From the NCBI GenBank assembly GCA_029204225.1, contig CM055109.1, positions 23,584,422-23,648,421 of the forward strand: DNA of 64,000 bases, read 5' to 3'. Positions 1 through 11,887 of the stretch are shown one piece after another. The position numbers and the translations under genes are program-made. Position 1 is the first letter of the stretch. Each line of letters opens with the position of its first letter. The notes below the pieces were generated by a model. The model did no database searches. It had not been told where the DNA came from and was given only the letters and a program-made list of their open reading frames with translations. Origin of the DNA: Diphasiastrum complanatum. Lineage: Eukaryota; Streptophyta; Lycopodiopsida; Lycopodiales; Lycopodiaceae.

Positions 1-507
1 CCATTTGCATTCCATTTCTTGATATTCTTGAAATCCAAGAATCAAGAAATGTGTGTTTCTTGATCCTTGAAATTTCAAAATGCTGCTAGTATAGTTTTTG
101 TTTCTTGTTTTATGGAGTGATGTATGTGCAGATTAGTTGTAATTAGTTTAGGATCTAATTCAGTTTATTTTGCAGCAAAGTAGAAGTAGAATCATGAAGG
201 TTCAACGGATCTACATGTTGATTTTATGGTTGATCATTTTGATTACATGTTGGTTTGATTGCATATGATACGGTTCAACAGAGACCTCACTCGATTGTCC
301 TCCAACAGGCAAGAAATTTACTACAATAAAGATCAGTCCCTCTCTGTCTAATTTGGCCTTAAACAAGAATGTTAACATCCAAGAAATGCCCAACGTAGCC
401 TAGTGACAAGTAGAACAAGAAACTTAACCTGCAACTAGAGAAGTAGGTAAGAGTAATAACCAACTAACAGATCCTCTAGATCAGGGGATCTGTTAACATC
501 ACTAGAG

Positions 508-985
508 ATTGCGCAAGCAGAAGGATCACTATAAGCCAAGAAACCTATTTAACCAATGTGCTTTGCAAATATGGCATGGAGGACTGTAAGCCGATAGATT
601 TACCCATGAATCTAGGATCCAAACTATCAAAAGACATGTCCCAGAATTGAAGCAGAACAGAAAGAGATGTGCAGACACACTTATCAGTCGATAATCAAAT
701 CAATAATGTACTCTATGATCTGCGCTCGACTGATCTTGCATATACGGTAAGCACACTGACACAATACATGTTTAATCCAGGCCTACAACATTGGAAGGCT
801 CTTCAAAGAGTATTGAAGTACATTCAAGCTACAAAGCACTATGTTTTGTGCTATAATGGAAACACATAAGCTATAGTCACATTAGTCACCTACTCAGATT
901 CTGACTGGGCATGAGATGTTGATACCAAAAAATCCACATCTGGTTACATATGTTTCCTTGCAAGAGGACCCATCTCATGGAATGG
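508..985 (+). pseudogene. Ty1/copia RT C-terminus and RNase H relic
   Basis: Conceptual translation shows the end of a copia reverse transcriptase (a KYGMEDCKPIDLPM-like segment near 560-610), then the linker typical of copia RT (TQYMFNPGLQHWKALQRVLKYI, about 750-830), then the RNase H start SDSDWA followed by a stop and KSTSGYICF (about 890-985). At least two in-frame stops interrupt it, so it is dead. It ends abruptly against Ty3/gypsy sequence at about 980. Neither LTR of this element can be seen. Confidence 0.8.
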
Positions 986-1459
986 TAGTTGCTCAGGATA
1001 GAAATAAGCACTATGCCAATCCTAAGAGATTTTAAAGTTGATGACTGGGTATATCTTAGGATTTCAAAAGATTCTAAGATGTTATGTACAGGGAAGCATT
1101 ATAAATTGTCTACCCGTTTTTGTGGACCGTTCAAGATTGTACGCAGAATTGGTTCTTTGGCGTATGAACTCGATCTTCAAGGAAAATTGGCTACACACCC
1201 AGTATTTCATGTAAGCCGTTTGAAACTAAGTTTACATGAACGTGATACAGTTGGATCAGATGAGAATTTATCCCATTTGAAAGATTTATCTCCTAGTGTA
1301 CCTTTGGAACCCGAGAAAGTGCTCAGAACAAAAAATAAACAACTGAGAAATTGTTCTATCTCTGAGTGCTTAATTCTGTGGAAGGGTCGAACTGAGGATG
1401 ATGATTCGTGGGAGAGAGTTGATAACATAAAGAATAATTTTCCTAAGTTTAGCTTCTAA
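978..1459 (+). pseudogene. Ty3/gypsy integrase C-terminus with chromodomain
   Basis: From 989 an open frame of 156 codons carries the C-terminal end of a chromovirus-type integrase: a GDWVYLRI-like motif (DDWVYLRIS), the LSTRFCGPFKIVRRIG and HPVFHVSRLK motifs, then a chromodomain-like end (PEKVLRTK, LILWKG, DDSWE). In the family this domain directs integration to modified chromatin. Upstream catalytic integrase, RT and gag are missing, and a frameshift lies near 1022. It is a 3' fragment of a chromovirus joined directly to the copia relic before it. Confidence 0.85.
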
Positions 1460-2343
1460 GGCTCTCGAGATTTTCTCTCACTTCGGCTTTTTCACAAAAT
1501 GCCAAATGCTTTAAATGTTAAAGAAACGACATTGGCGAAGACCTTCACGTTATTCGCATTTTTTGCATGACAGTTTACGTTCATTTCTGTAGAGTGACAG
1601 TTTACGTTCAAATCTACAGACAGATTGTTTACAACCAAAGCCACTGACTTGCATTAATTTCTGAGAAGTCTTAATTGGATGGATGCCAGCACATCACAAC
1701 CAACTGGACGATGTGTTTGACAACCTAATTGTTTAGTATAAGTAGTTGTTCATATTCCTACATCAAAGAGAGCATGAAGATCAATCATCAAGTATTGAAT
1801 AGTTAGAGTTCTCTCTCAAGCATGTGAGCTTGAACACTCTTGAACATTCTAGCTCACTTCTTTAGAGTTGATTAGAGATTGCTATTGCACTTACAACTTA
1901 TCAATAGTTGCGCTTAATTCAGACTTATATTTAGCCACTTAGAGATAACTTAGAGTATGTGGCTTTGATCCGCAATTTGTTGTACTCGTTTACATCTATT
2001 TCGTTTTCATACTAAATCAATACTATATTCTAATTGCATTCAGCTTCATCTCAGAATGTATGCATTTATGTAGTTCTTCGCGACTGATTATTTGTTTGAT
2101 AATTCAATGCTTTAACGTTTGGCTATGTAATCAATGTAGTACTAATGATTCCAAAGTTAGTTATTATAAAATCAAACATGATTTCTATCACTATTGTTTT
2201 GTTGAAAATTGATAGGTGTAGTCATGAATAGAGAAAGAGAAAGATAGTCTATTCTGCTGCGCATGATAAGTTTTTATTCTTGTTGTTCGAATTCTTTTTA
2301 TTCGATTCTATTCAACCTATCTTTTCACACACCTCTTTCCAAC
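1460..2343 (+). repeat. Possible 3' UTR and LTR of the gypsy fragment
   Basis: No coding sequence is visible. The stretch follows the chromodomain stop and ends in CCAACA at 2343, compatible with the CA end of an LTR. A short direct repeat (TGACAGTTTACGTTCA, at 1568 and 1597) lies in it. No second LTR copy exists in the window, so assignment rests only on position and composition. Confidence 0.3.
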
Positions 2344-3211
2344 AGATCCATGCATAGAGACTCTATTCTAGATGAATCTATGTATAGGAGAATTAGGACC
2401 TTGCATGACTATGTGCACAAGTGGTTCTAGGTTCTATATAAGGAGGCCAAACTCGCCCTACTACTGACATTTATGGTTGATTCATTGTCAGGCTCTCACT
2501 CTACTTTCATGCTTCCTAATCCTTGGCTTGGGGGTGATTGGTTGAGAGTTGATTGATTGCTTCTACTTGGTTGGGTGGTTTCTCCATAGTGCGTTTGTCT
2601 TGTAAGCATCCCTTATACTTCATCTGTTGAAGATTGCTTGTAACTGCAGATTGTGCAAAAAGATAGTTTATTTTTGCACATTGTTTGTAAGAGAGTGATT
2701 TTCTTGAGTGAATTGGAGGGCAGTTAGAGTGACTAGGAGTAAGATTAACTCCAACACTAATTAGATCCAACTAAATCGTCCTCTGACCATCTCATGTGGC
2801 TGCGATACATGGGATTGGGACTATGATACTTGCATCCAATGAAGATGAGTAAGCTATTTGAGAAATGTGGTGAGAGTGAAAGTCAGCAGACCACATGAAT
2901 GTAGTGAAGTTAAAATATACCTTGAAGCCATATATACCTTAGAATATCCCCAATCAATTCTCACTCCTTATTGCATGTTGTTGGAATATGCATACTTATA
3001 CTCCTCTTTTGTGAGAGACCGCTTTATGACAAATTTTTGCATGGACCGACAAAACTGTGATTATAATTTAAACAAATACGCAAATAATCTAGGGTAGTGC
3101 AAGAAGGTTAGCAAAATAAAATTTGCATTTTGATAATGTCCAATTCAACATATTAGTCGAGAGACTTACAAAATGGGTATGAGAAGGACCTTGGCCGCCA
3201 CTACCAAGGGG
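2344..3211. other. No gene recognised; TATA-like motif
   Basis: Only short open frames occur. A TATA-box-like TATATAAGG at 2435-2443 sits in an LTR-like context (a U3/R-type stretch followed by a T-rich leader), so part of this may be an isolated LTR of an unknown family. I could not pair it with any other sequence in the window. Confidence 0.3.
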
Positions 3212-4247
3212 GGATAGAAATCACGTTCGATCTGATTACGTAGCCAAACATTAAGCATCAAAAACATTAGACAAATAATTTGTCGCAAACATCTAGACAA
3301 ATTATTAGTCACAAATTACTCGCGAAGAGCTAGACTAATAATCAGTCACGAATTAGTCGTGAAAAGCAAGACTAAATATTAGTCGTGAACAACTAGCCTA
3401 ATAATTATTTGCAAAGAGCAGACAACCAGATTAAGTAACTAGAAAGCCAGAGAAAACATAGAAAAGCATTGCAATATTGACACAAATCTGAACATAGAAC
3501 AAACAGAGCTGTAATCAGATTAAGTATAACAAAATGTACAGGTCAATAATGTAGTTGAACACAAAAGAATAGCGGACATAACCGCATGCTTCACAAAGCT
3601 AATCACACAATCTGTAAAGGTGATGAACCTATTACTGACAATACATCTGGAAGAAAACAATCAATGCACGAAAGCATCTGCGATGTCTATCTCTGATTAT
3701 CAGTGATGTTTCGTTCTATCTTTTGTTCTATTCTGATACCGTTCTTTGAATACGCAGATGGTATTCAATATATACATAACAGGTGTATAGATGAAGAAGG
3801 TACAAAAGTGGTTGTGCTGTCTGTGGGAGATCGTGGGTGGCTGCTGTGATTGTCAAATCTGATTGCACAGTGCATGGGATGAGCATGAGGAGGCTGTGAC
3901 GTCGGCCTTCGCTAAAATTAACGTTGATGAAAATGCGAAGAATGCGTCACTCTGACAAATGCCTTAAACATTGATTTACAAGGTACCTTTGCTTTTCTAT
4001 AAGGACAACTTTGGCATTTGTAGGGCAGTGTCGCCTTTTTTGCCTGTCACAAATCACGTGTAAAAACATAGTGTCACCTTTTTCGCCTGTGAAAATCTTC
4101 AAGAAAAAATACAGACATACGCGTTTTCCACTTGTCTTATTTTACATGTAAATATGCATATTGTGTAACAACATAAGTAAAATACAGCAGCATGAATAGA
4201 GGCAGATTAACATAAGATTTAGGAGAGTAAAGGAGATAAATCCAACA
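3212..4247 (-). repeat. 3' LTR of copia element W
   Basis: On the minus strand the LTR begins TGTTGGATTTATC right after a G8 polypurine tract and ends near ATTTCTATC at 3212. It aligns by eye along its length with 17364-18285, apart from about 32 extra bases after 3222. Both copies contain a distinctive series of short repeats related to TAGTCGCGAA and CTAGACTAATAA (3290-3420 and 17395-17545). The terminal dinucleotide at 3212 is altered (GG on the plus strand where the other copy has TG). Confidence 0.8.
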
Positions 4248-4255
4248 CCCCCCCC
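4248..4255 (-). other. Polypurine tract of element W
   Basis: A run of eight C on the plus strand (eight G on the minus strand) directly precedes the TGTTGG start of the LTR. This is the position and composition expected for the plus-strand primer of an LTR retrotransposon. Confidence 0.75.
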
Positions 4256-4259
4256 TAAT

Positions 4260-5046
4260 CTGGATCCGTAAATGCCTTGATCTTCAGTAAGCAATGCACA
4301 AAACTTCTTGTGTGTATTAACACTTAATGCCTTTGTAAATATATCTGCAACCATGTCCTGCATTCTACAGTACGTTAAGCTTACTTCCTTGTTGAGAACC
4401 TTGCCCTTGATATAGTGATATTGGATTTCAATGTGCTTACTCCTAGAGTGAAATCTAGGGTTGTCCGATAAGGCAATAGCACTCTGATTATCACATAATA
4501 TAACTGTTGGTTTGTACTGATACAAACTAATGTTTGACAGTAAATTTCTCAACCAAAATGCTTCTTTAATGGATTGAGAAACAGTAATGTATTCTGCTTT
4601 TGTAGAAGAAAGAGCGAGAGAGGTTTGCTTACCACTGTTCCATGCGATAGCACTGTCGTTGAAGAAGAATGTAAATCCAGATGTGGACTTACGATTGTCT
4701 ATATCTCCTCCCCAGCTTACATCAGAATACCACTGAGTTGATGAAGATTGTTGTTGCTGACTTCTCCATAACAGATGCACTGGTCCATGGTAGCTCGAAT
4801 ATACCTCATGACTCCTATGAGAGCCTTCCAATGGGTAATGTCAGGATTAGCCATATATTGGCTGAGTGAGCTTACTGCAAAAGAGATGTCAGGTCTTGTA
4901 CAGACCATTGGGTACATGAGAGATTCAAGTATCATCTGCTCCTCTTCCTCCTTGGTATGGGGACATTGGTCCTTTGACTTGCAGTTCATGAGATTGTACC
5001 TGTCAAGAACATTGTGAAGATACCTTTGTTGAGTGATATAGATCAG
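4260..5046 (-). pseudogene. Copia RNase H domain (element W)
   Basis: Minus-strand frames covering 4142-4989 give a full copia RNase H series: RPDISFAVSSLSQYM, the GDIDNRKSTSGFTF motif, NSGKQTSLALSSTKAEY, CDNQSAIALSDNPRFHSRSK and ADIFTKAL. The domain removes the RNA strand during cDNA synthesis. A frameshift near 4720-4830 splits it. The catalytic-type SDVSWGGD motif replaces the usual SDADWAGD, suggesting relaxed constraint. Confidence 0.85.
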
Positions 5047-5790
5047 TCATCTCAGTATGTCTCTGTGGATCTGAATGTCCAGACAGAAGTGAGCTTCATC
5101 CAGATTAGTCATGTCGAACTCAGAAAACAGCATATGTTTAGAATCCTTAACCAAATTGGTATTGTTGCTGAAAAGCAACGTATCATCCACGTATAAGGTG
5201 ATGATAATGAAGGATTGTTGCACCGACTTGGAATAGACGTTGCAATCAACAATGCTTGGTTGGGAACCTTGTTGGATGAGGAATGTGTTGATCCTTTGAA
5301 ACCAAGCTCTGACATATTGTTTCAGGCCGTAAAGTGCCTTATGGAGTTTACAGACATGATTCTTCGTACCTTCCAAAACATATCCTTCGAGTTGGATCAT
5401 GTAGATGTCTTCTTGTATAACTCCATTCATATAAGCGGTTGCACATCAAGTTGATGCACCTCAAAGTTGGCAGCTTCATCATATGATAGGAGGGCTCGGA
5501 TCGATGAATGCTTGACTATTGGACTGAAAGCCTCACTGTAGTCAACATTGGAAATCTGAGTGAATCCTCATGCTACCAGTCTTGCCTTCCTTCGATCAAT
5601 CACTCCATTGGCATTGTACTTGATCTTAAAGATCCATTTGCAATCAATGATATTGCAGCCAATAGGAGCTTCGACTAATGACCACGTCTAGTTCTTGATC
5701 AGAGAGGAATATTCTCTGTCCATGGCTTCTCTCCAGAGATCAGAGTCTGGTTGGCTAAGTGCATCTTCGACTATTGTTGGTTCCTATATC
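5047..5790 (-). pseudogene. Copia reverse transcriptase (element W)
   Basis: The N-terminal part (5790-5431) reads IDCKWIFKIKY and KARLVA-like motifs with several stops. The C-terminal part (5430-5047) is open and keeps KALYGLKQ and the catalytic YVDD box (TLYVDDTLLFSNN). A stop lies between the VHQLDV motif and the following MEL. In-frame stops and a frameshift make it non-functional. Confidence 0.85.
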
Positions 5791-5837
5791 AAGAGACATG
5801 CAGACTCAGGAGTATACCTTGTGGGTTGCGTGCACAC

Positions 5838-7160
5838 TCAGCTTGATCTTCTGGGAGGAATCGACTGATGAACCACTCCTGGGACTTGTTGTTGGGTAGC
5901 AGCAACATCTTCGTCTGATTTGCTATTAAATAGTGGATCAACAATGGACACGCTTGAGCTTGAAGCTCCATTTGTCATGTCAATGATAGGCGATAAGGGT
6001 TCTCTTGGAACAATATCTTTGCCTTTGATGTCAATGAACTGATCCTTGATAAAGACTATATCCCGGATGTACAAGATTTGCTGGGTATCGGGATCATACA
6101 GCTTGTATGTGTTATCAGATGAAGTATACCCAATCAAGATGGTCTTGAGACCTTGGAAGTCGAATTTCTTCCTCGTGTCTTTCGAGATTTGCGCGTAGGC
6201 AACGCATCCGAACACTCGTAGGTTCTTCACAGAAGGCTTAGAGTCTGTCCACACCTCATGGGGTGTTTTGCCTGAGAGGGCCTTGATTGAGAATCTGTTC
6301 TGGACGTAAGCTACAATGGAGACAACTTCGGCCCAGAAGCTCTTGGGCAATGATGCATGCGCCAGCATACATCTAGATGATTCAACCATAGTACGGTACT
6401 TCCTCTCGACGAAGCATTAGTCTGAGGACTATAAGGAGTGATGAATTGCTGCTCAATGCCTTGGCTTTGGCAATACTCCTTAAATTCAATACAGATGTAT
6501 CAAACCTCAGGACCTTGATCGTTTTTCTTGTCTCTTTTTCTACATGCTCCTTGAAGATTCTGAAGCAATTGAAAGCTTATGATTTCTTCTTGATAAAATA
6601 CACCATAGCCCTTCTGAAAAATCCATCATTAGAAGTTATGAAAAACTTTGCATCCTTCATAGAAGGATTCTTCATCGGGCCACAAATGTTTGAATGCACA
6701 ACATCTGACAATCCTCTAGCCAAATGTTGATGGCTTGATCTAAATGGTTTCCTAGTCTTTTTACCAACTAAACAGTCTTGACAGACAAGTAACTCGACTT
6801 TATTATTAGGATAGTCTAGATCAAGAACAATAGAATGTTTAGACATTTCTTGTACATCAACATGATTCAAGTGACCAAGTCTATAATGCCAAAGTAAACT
6901 TTTATATGCTTGAATAGAAGTACTGAGTGCATGACTAGAGGCAGAAATGCAATGACTTTATCTATACAAGTATCCATGCCTCTTCTGAGTGCTAGGATCT
7001 TGTCTTTCCTATCAACTACGTTGCACTGATCACATTCAAATTCTACTTTATGTCCTAGATCTGGGATTCTACTTACAGAGAGCAGATTCGTAGATAAATT
7101 GAATACATGTAGGACTTTAGAAAGCAGCTTAGATTGATCATTTGCAAAGCTTAATCTCAT
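5838..7160 (-). pseudogene. Copia integrase (element W)
   Basis: Three minus-strand frames make up the integrase. 7160-6867 has the pre-integrase motif LHVFNLSTNLLSVSRIPDLG. 6870-6577 has CQDCLVGKKTRKPF (the CxxC of the HHCC finger) and DVVHSNICGPM. 6389-5838 has KSFWAEVV, GKTPHEVW, LRVFGCVAYAQI and the GYTSSDNTYKLYD end typical of plant copia. The D,D-35-E core between 6577 and 6390 is frameshifted (EYCQSQGI and PYSPQ motifs readable). Confidence 0.85.
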
Positions 7161-7375
7161 AGTACCTTCACCTTTAATAGCTTGTGTGCTATTATCACCA
7201 AGGTACTGTAGGGTCTATAGGACTCGAAATAGCCAATGAGGCTGGTCATATGATGAGTGGCATCAGAATCCAAGAACCAAAAACTGTCGTTGGATGCTCC
7301 TTGATGGCTGGTCATGAAGGCATCATGATTTGCTTCTTGAATGGGCTGTGGAGCTTCTATAGCTGCATTGGCCAC
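7157..7375 (-). pseudogene. Copia aspartic protease (element W)
   Basis: The frame contains FWFLDSDATHHMT, the copia protease active-site region. The family motif is D-S/T-G-A. Here the glycine is replaced by aspartate (DSDA), which should abolish or cripple activity. It lies between gag and the pre-integrase frame, as expected. Confidence 0.8.
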
Positions 7376-7417
7376 TTGATTTGACTGTCCTTTGCTGTTG
7401 TTCTTTGCTTGTAGTAT

Positions 7418-8230
7418 CTAGCAGTCTTGAATCTCGTGGTTGTTTCTCTTGCAGTATCTGCAAAACAACTTCTTCTTTGTCTGTAGATTCGACTGTTCTT
7501 TGTGTTGTGCTGGTTTCTGGCCTTGCTTTGATTGCTTCCGACCTTTCTCCTTCTTCTTCTTAGTCATGCTCTTATTGGTGTACAAAGCGTGAGAATCAGC
7601 TAAGGAACTGGAGGCTTCATTCCTCCGTGTGTCTTCCTGCAACAATATTGTAATGACTCTTGAAAGAGTCAGCTCTGGATGTGTCGTGATGATCATCACC
7701 CAACTGTCATATGAGCTTGGCAAGCTTGTAAGCAGTTGCATCACTATGTCTTGATCGTCTATGACAGATCCAACAGCGGCCATTTGCTTCAGCAGGTTCT
7801 TGAATTGGTTGATGTGATTTTGCAGGGAATCACCATTCACCATCTTGAGGGAGTAAAATTTCTTCCTGAGATGTAGCTTGGAAGCTATATCTCGCACTTC
7901 ATATAACGTGCTCAAGATGTCCCAAACTTATTTGGATGTCTGGCCTTTGGACACGTGGCCGATCTAAGTATCCAAAATGTTGAGGATGATCAGCGCAAAT
8001 GCTTTGCCATCCTTCATCTTCCATCTGGAGATTGTTGCGTCGTCAACTTCGGGTTTCCCTTCTGCACCTGTAACAATGTCATACAACTCCTTAGCCATTA
8101 GCACAGTTCTCATATTTCCACAGATAGTAATTAGCTCCGTCAACCTTATCCATGATAGGACACACAAAGTTTTATCAAGATCCACTAAGGTCTTGATCAC
8201 TATATGGTTCACTCTCCTCACCAATGTCAA
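7418..8230 (-). pseudogene. Copia gag with zinc knuckle (element W)
   Basis: Two frames (8230-7964 and 7915-7418) give a UBN2-type copia gag: LYDIVTG, a WDILS..LYEVRD-like motif, LHLRKKFYSLKMVNG, a lysine-rich stretch, then a CCHC zinc knuckle (CRYCKRNNHEIQDC, spacing CX2CX4HX4C) near 7420-7460. Gag packages the RNA into virus-like particles. A stop and frameshift near 7920-7965 break it. Confidence 0.85.
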
Positions 8231-8260
8231 ATTGCTTGAAAAATGGTCTTAGTTCAATTC

Positions 8261-8955
8261 AACAAGATTGAAACACTTACGCTTGAGCTAGAAATCACAT
8301 TTCTCAAATCCAAACACTAATTTTAGATTCCAACGTGCCTAATCAAATTTAAAAAAAAATAAAACGTAAAAGACAACGCACTAATTTTGATCGCAAGTTG
8401 TTCTTGGAGAGCTATTCTTGGATTGCTTTTGAGGCAATATTTTTGGATTGCATTTGAGATTTGAATCAAATAACTAGCATGAGGTACTTTGTATTCCTAC
8501 ATTATTTCATTGCATATTATGAATTGCAATACCTTATTAATGTGCAGAATTGCATTTCTATTCGTATGACATTGCTTTTCAGAATCCGACATTGCACAAT
8601 GCACATTTTGGAATTTGAGATTGCACATTTCAGAATTCCTATGTTATTATATTGCACATTTTGGAATCCGACATTGCACATTTCGGATTCCAACATTGCA
8701 CTTCTTGGTGCACCATTGTAATTACAAAAACACAATGCAGTGCATTCAATATGTAAACTATATTATACATAATTGAAATTGTAAAATGCAATAACAATAT
8801 TGTAAATTGCTCTCAGCACCAGGGGAGGCACAAACTGCATGCGCAAAAACGATCTGGTCATTGAGATACATATATGTGCAATGAGATCATGAAACAAGAC
8901 ATGCTATAAAATGTAATGTTCATGAGGTGGAGGCAACATTAAAAAACATGCCAAC
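8261..8955. repeat. AT-rich gap with a cluster of ~22-bp repeats (8571-8706)
   Basis: No protein is recognised. Between 8571 and 8706 a motif close to ATTGCACATTTYGGAATCC recurs about five times, partly spaced by one unit (about 22 bp), with variants AGAATTCCT and GGATTCCAAC. It lies between the 5' side of copia W and the C-terminal end of the CACTA transposase relic. Subterminal short repeats are a feature of CACTA elements, so it could be their subterminal region. A local minisatellite is the simpler alternative. Confidence 0.5.
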
Positions 8956-11143
8956 CTATAAAAGTTTATGCCAGTCATGAGACTTTAGTCCACTTAGCTT
9001 GTTGTCCCTTGTAAAGGCACCCTTTAGGCATCGCATGTGTCCTGTTGGAGTTCGAAATGAGGCTATTGCCCTCTTTACAATCATATCTTCTCTCCTCGAT
9101 AAGAACCATGGAGCCTTTGGGAGGATAATTAAATTCCCTACCGTTTGTGGCCATAAATTGGCCATCTTTCTCACTTCTTTTAAGTCATCTCGTGTGGCTT
9201 TTTCATCTTTGGCACCGGTCAAGTGCTCTCAAATTGTGCTCCCTACATTTTTGAATATGTGCATCGGGTCCTTAAATATTGATAACCTTTCCATGCTAGG
9301 AGGGAGTCACCTTAGATATCAATTGTATCTCCAAATTTGAATCCAATCACTTGCCTACAATATTAAGAAACAAGCACACACACTTAATCGATCATGAGAT
9401 TATCGTTAGAAAAAATCTAGAGAAAGTAACTGTTAAAAAAATAAATGACATTAATCGGCCCAAATATGTAGTGTACCTTCATGGCGTGGGGACGTTCACC
9501 AACAAGCCCATCACGTAGAGGGTGATCGGGTGGAAGGTATTGAGTGTGGCCCTCATAAACCATCTTTCACAGATGTTGTGAGTGACGTGCTTACAAATAC
9601 TCGTCACAAATGGGAATTGTAGCCACTCGTTGAGAGCCCTATATTCAAACAAAATAGTTGACTTAATTGTGAGTGTAATGTTTGAATCGAAAGAAAATTT
9701 GTGAATACACATTAGATTTAATACCTTGAACCAATAGCAACAATGTCTTACTGGAACATTTCCCATATCCAAGATAGTCGTGCATTGTCCACATCAAGAT
9801 CCCCTTTACCGAAAAATATCTTTGTCTGCATGGTCTTGATATATCGGTCACTTGAACTCCTTGCCATAGAATCTTTAGCTCATCTATCAAGGGAGCCATA
9901 TACACATACATATTTTTGGCCTTGTACTTTCCTGGAATAAGAAGAGAAAGCATTAGGTGCCCCTTCTTGATACTTAGCCAAGGGGGAATATTGTAATTTA
10001 CAAGGACAACCGGCCAAGTGGACCATGATGTGGAGCACAATCCGAATAGATTTACACCATCCATCGCCAACCCCAAATGCAAATGATGAAGCTCATCCCT
10101 AAACTCATGCCAAGTAGCATCCACACGCTTCTACGCTAGACAATCGATAGGGATCCTCATAGTTTCGTCCGATGGAACAATTGCTCGAATGCCATGTCAT
10201 AAGCTCCACTATGGACTTGCACTTAAACATATGACGTATCCTGGGTATGATGGGAAAATACCTTTCGACTTTGGCGGGTATGGCATCTCCTTGTAAATCT
10301 TGCTTGTAACGGTATTCCCCACAGTATGGACATGTGCTTTTCTCCTCAAACTCATCTCGATATAAAATGCAATCATTGGGACATGCATGAATACTCTTGT
10401 AATCCATGCCGACTGCCGATAGCATTTTCTTGGCTTCTTGTCAAGACACCGCCATGGTGTTATTTGGAGGCAACATTTTTTTGAGCAAACTGCGACACAA
10501 TATTCCTATAATTAGTATAGTTTCTCACAACACATGAAATACAAAACGAGATTTGAGTTTAGTACACCAAAAGACAAGCTCTCCTAAACAACTCCGTGAC
10601 ACTCGCATCCGACCACCCGTACTTAGTTTGCAAGTATAGAAGTAATAATCAAGCTCACAACTTTGACATTTGTCCACCCTCGTACAAAGGAGTGGATGCC
10701 AAGCCACGCATCCCAGTGGTTGAATCCAAGTATAATGCTACAAAATATTTGGCCATTGAATTTTGTCCTTTTCTATTTATGTAAAAATTCGCCAACTGTT
10801 CTTCCATCTCAAAGGTCTGAAGGTGTTGGTTATAACCTATTTCCTTAAAGATATGTGGAAAATGTTGCAAATATAAAAGGATGCACTCATGATTGAGCTC
10901 ACTTCATGTTAAACCAAGCTCACTCACCTATAGTGTTTGAGGTTGGACATTTATATACTTGAATATTCCAAAATGATCTAAATCCTTGTACAATATGTGA
11001 ATACTATAGTCCATCTCCATGGTAGTGTTCCATTTAACATAGTAAGCTCTAAAAAGTAGTGGCCCCCTTAACATGGTAAGCAATCTAATCACACTATTAT
11101 GAATTGGAACAAATTTCACCTTATGGTCCTGTGTGGTTTGCAT
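8956..11143 (-). pseudogene. CACTA (En/Spm) TNP2-type transposase relic
   Basis: Successive minus-strand frames match the order of a plant TNP2 (Transposase_21) protein. Near 10640-10560: TKYGWSDASVTELF. 10425-10105: EAKKMLSAVGMDYKSIHACPNDCILYRDE, CPYCGEYRYK, IPAKVERYFPIIPR. 10124-9663: LGLAMDGVNLFG, WPVVLVNYNIPPWL, YLMLSLLIPG-like, PLIDELKILW, MWTMHDYLGYG. 9222-8956: GLKSHDWHKLL. The protein cuts and pastes CACTA elements. Multiple frameshifts and stops show it is dead. No matching CACTA terminal repeats were found. Confidence 0.85.
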
Positions 11144-11843
11144 TGGTGGTTATTGTTGATGTTTTACGCTAGTCCTTGGGAAGAAGTCCTCGCTCAAAAG
11201 CCAACACCTTGTCTCTTACATGTATGCTACGAGAAGCCAACATAATGTCTGACACTAAAGAATGTGTGCCATGTGTTTTGTGACCTGCTATAGCAAGTCA
11301 CAAAAAAAGGGAGAAGAGCCAAGACAATAGTGTGGCTTGGCTCCTTGTAGTTCCATAATTATTTGTCTCAGATTCACAAAGACTTGATAAGCCTTTGTAA
11401 TCAATCATTTCACATATTTGGGTATACATGCACATAGGTCTATGTGATCCCTAGGTGAACCTTTAGCAAAATATTCCAACAATTTCACATGCAAGAGTTG
11501 TACGTCTACCGATTATCCAGGTGTTCACACATGCGAACGAAACACGTAGGGCGACAATTATAGCCTTGCAAGTGTGGCATATTGTAGTGCGATATACAAG
11601 GGCTTAAATGTCCTTGAGCGACTTCTCATCCAACCAACAAGATGCAAAAGGTGCATGTACTTTAAAACTCGAAGCCTCCATAGTCATTATGCTAACAATC
11701 CCTACCAAAATGGGTGCGAATTTGCAACTCCTTGATCTATGGTCTCGTCAACTTAATGCACGGTGACCATCTATTCACACGCCACCTCTCCTCATAAAAA
11801 CTATTAAGACTTTTATGTTGGACTTTGCTACATGCATGCATAC

Positions 11844-11887
<44 letters not shown>

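Larger units (their letters stand above)
3212..8260 (-). mobile_element. Decayed Ty1/copia element W (3' LTR, pol, gag)
   Basis: Read on the minus strand the order is gag (8230-7418), protease (7375-7157), integrase (7160-5838), RT (5790-5047), RNase H (5046-4260), polypurine tract (4255-4248) and 3' LTR (4247-3212), which is canonical Ty1/copia order. Every domain is split by frameshifts or stops. No 5' LTR or primer-binding site was found to the right of gag. That side passes into unrelated AT-rich sequence next to a CACTA relic, so the 5' end appears lost. A second copy of the LTR lies at 17364-18285. Confidence 0.85.

Noticed and set aside
3290-3420. CRISPR-like or satellite array of TAGTCGCGAA motifs
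   Set aside because: The repeats are short, irregular and shared with the second LTR copy at 17395-17545. They are internal LTR sequence in a plant genome.
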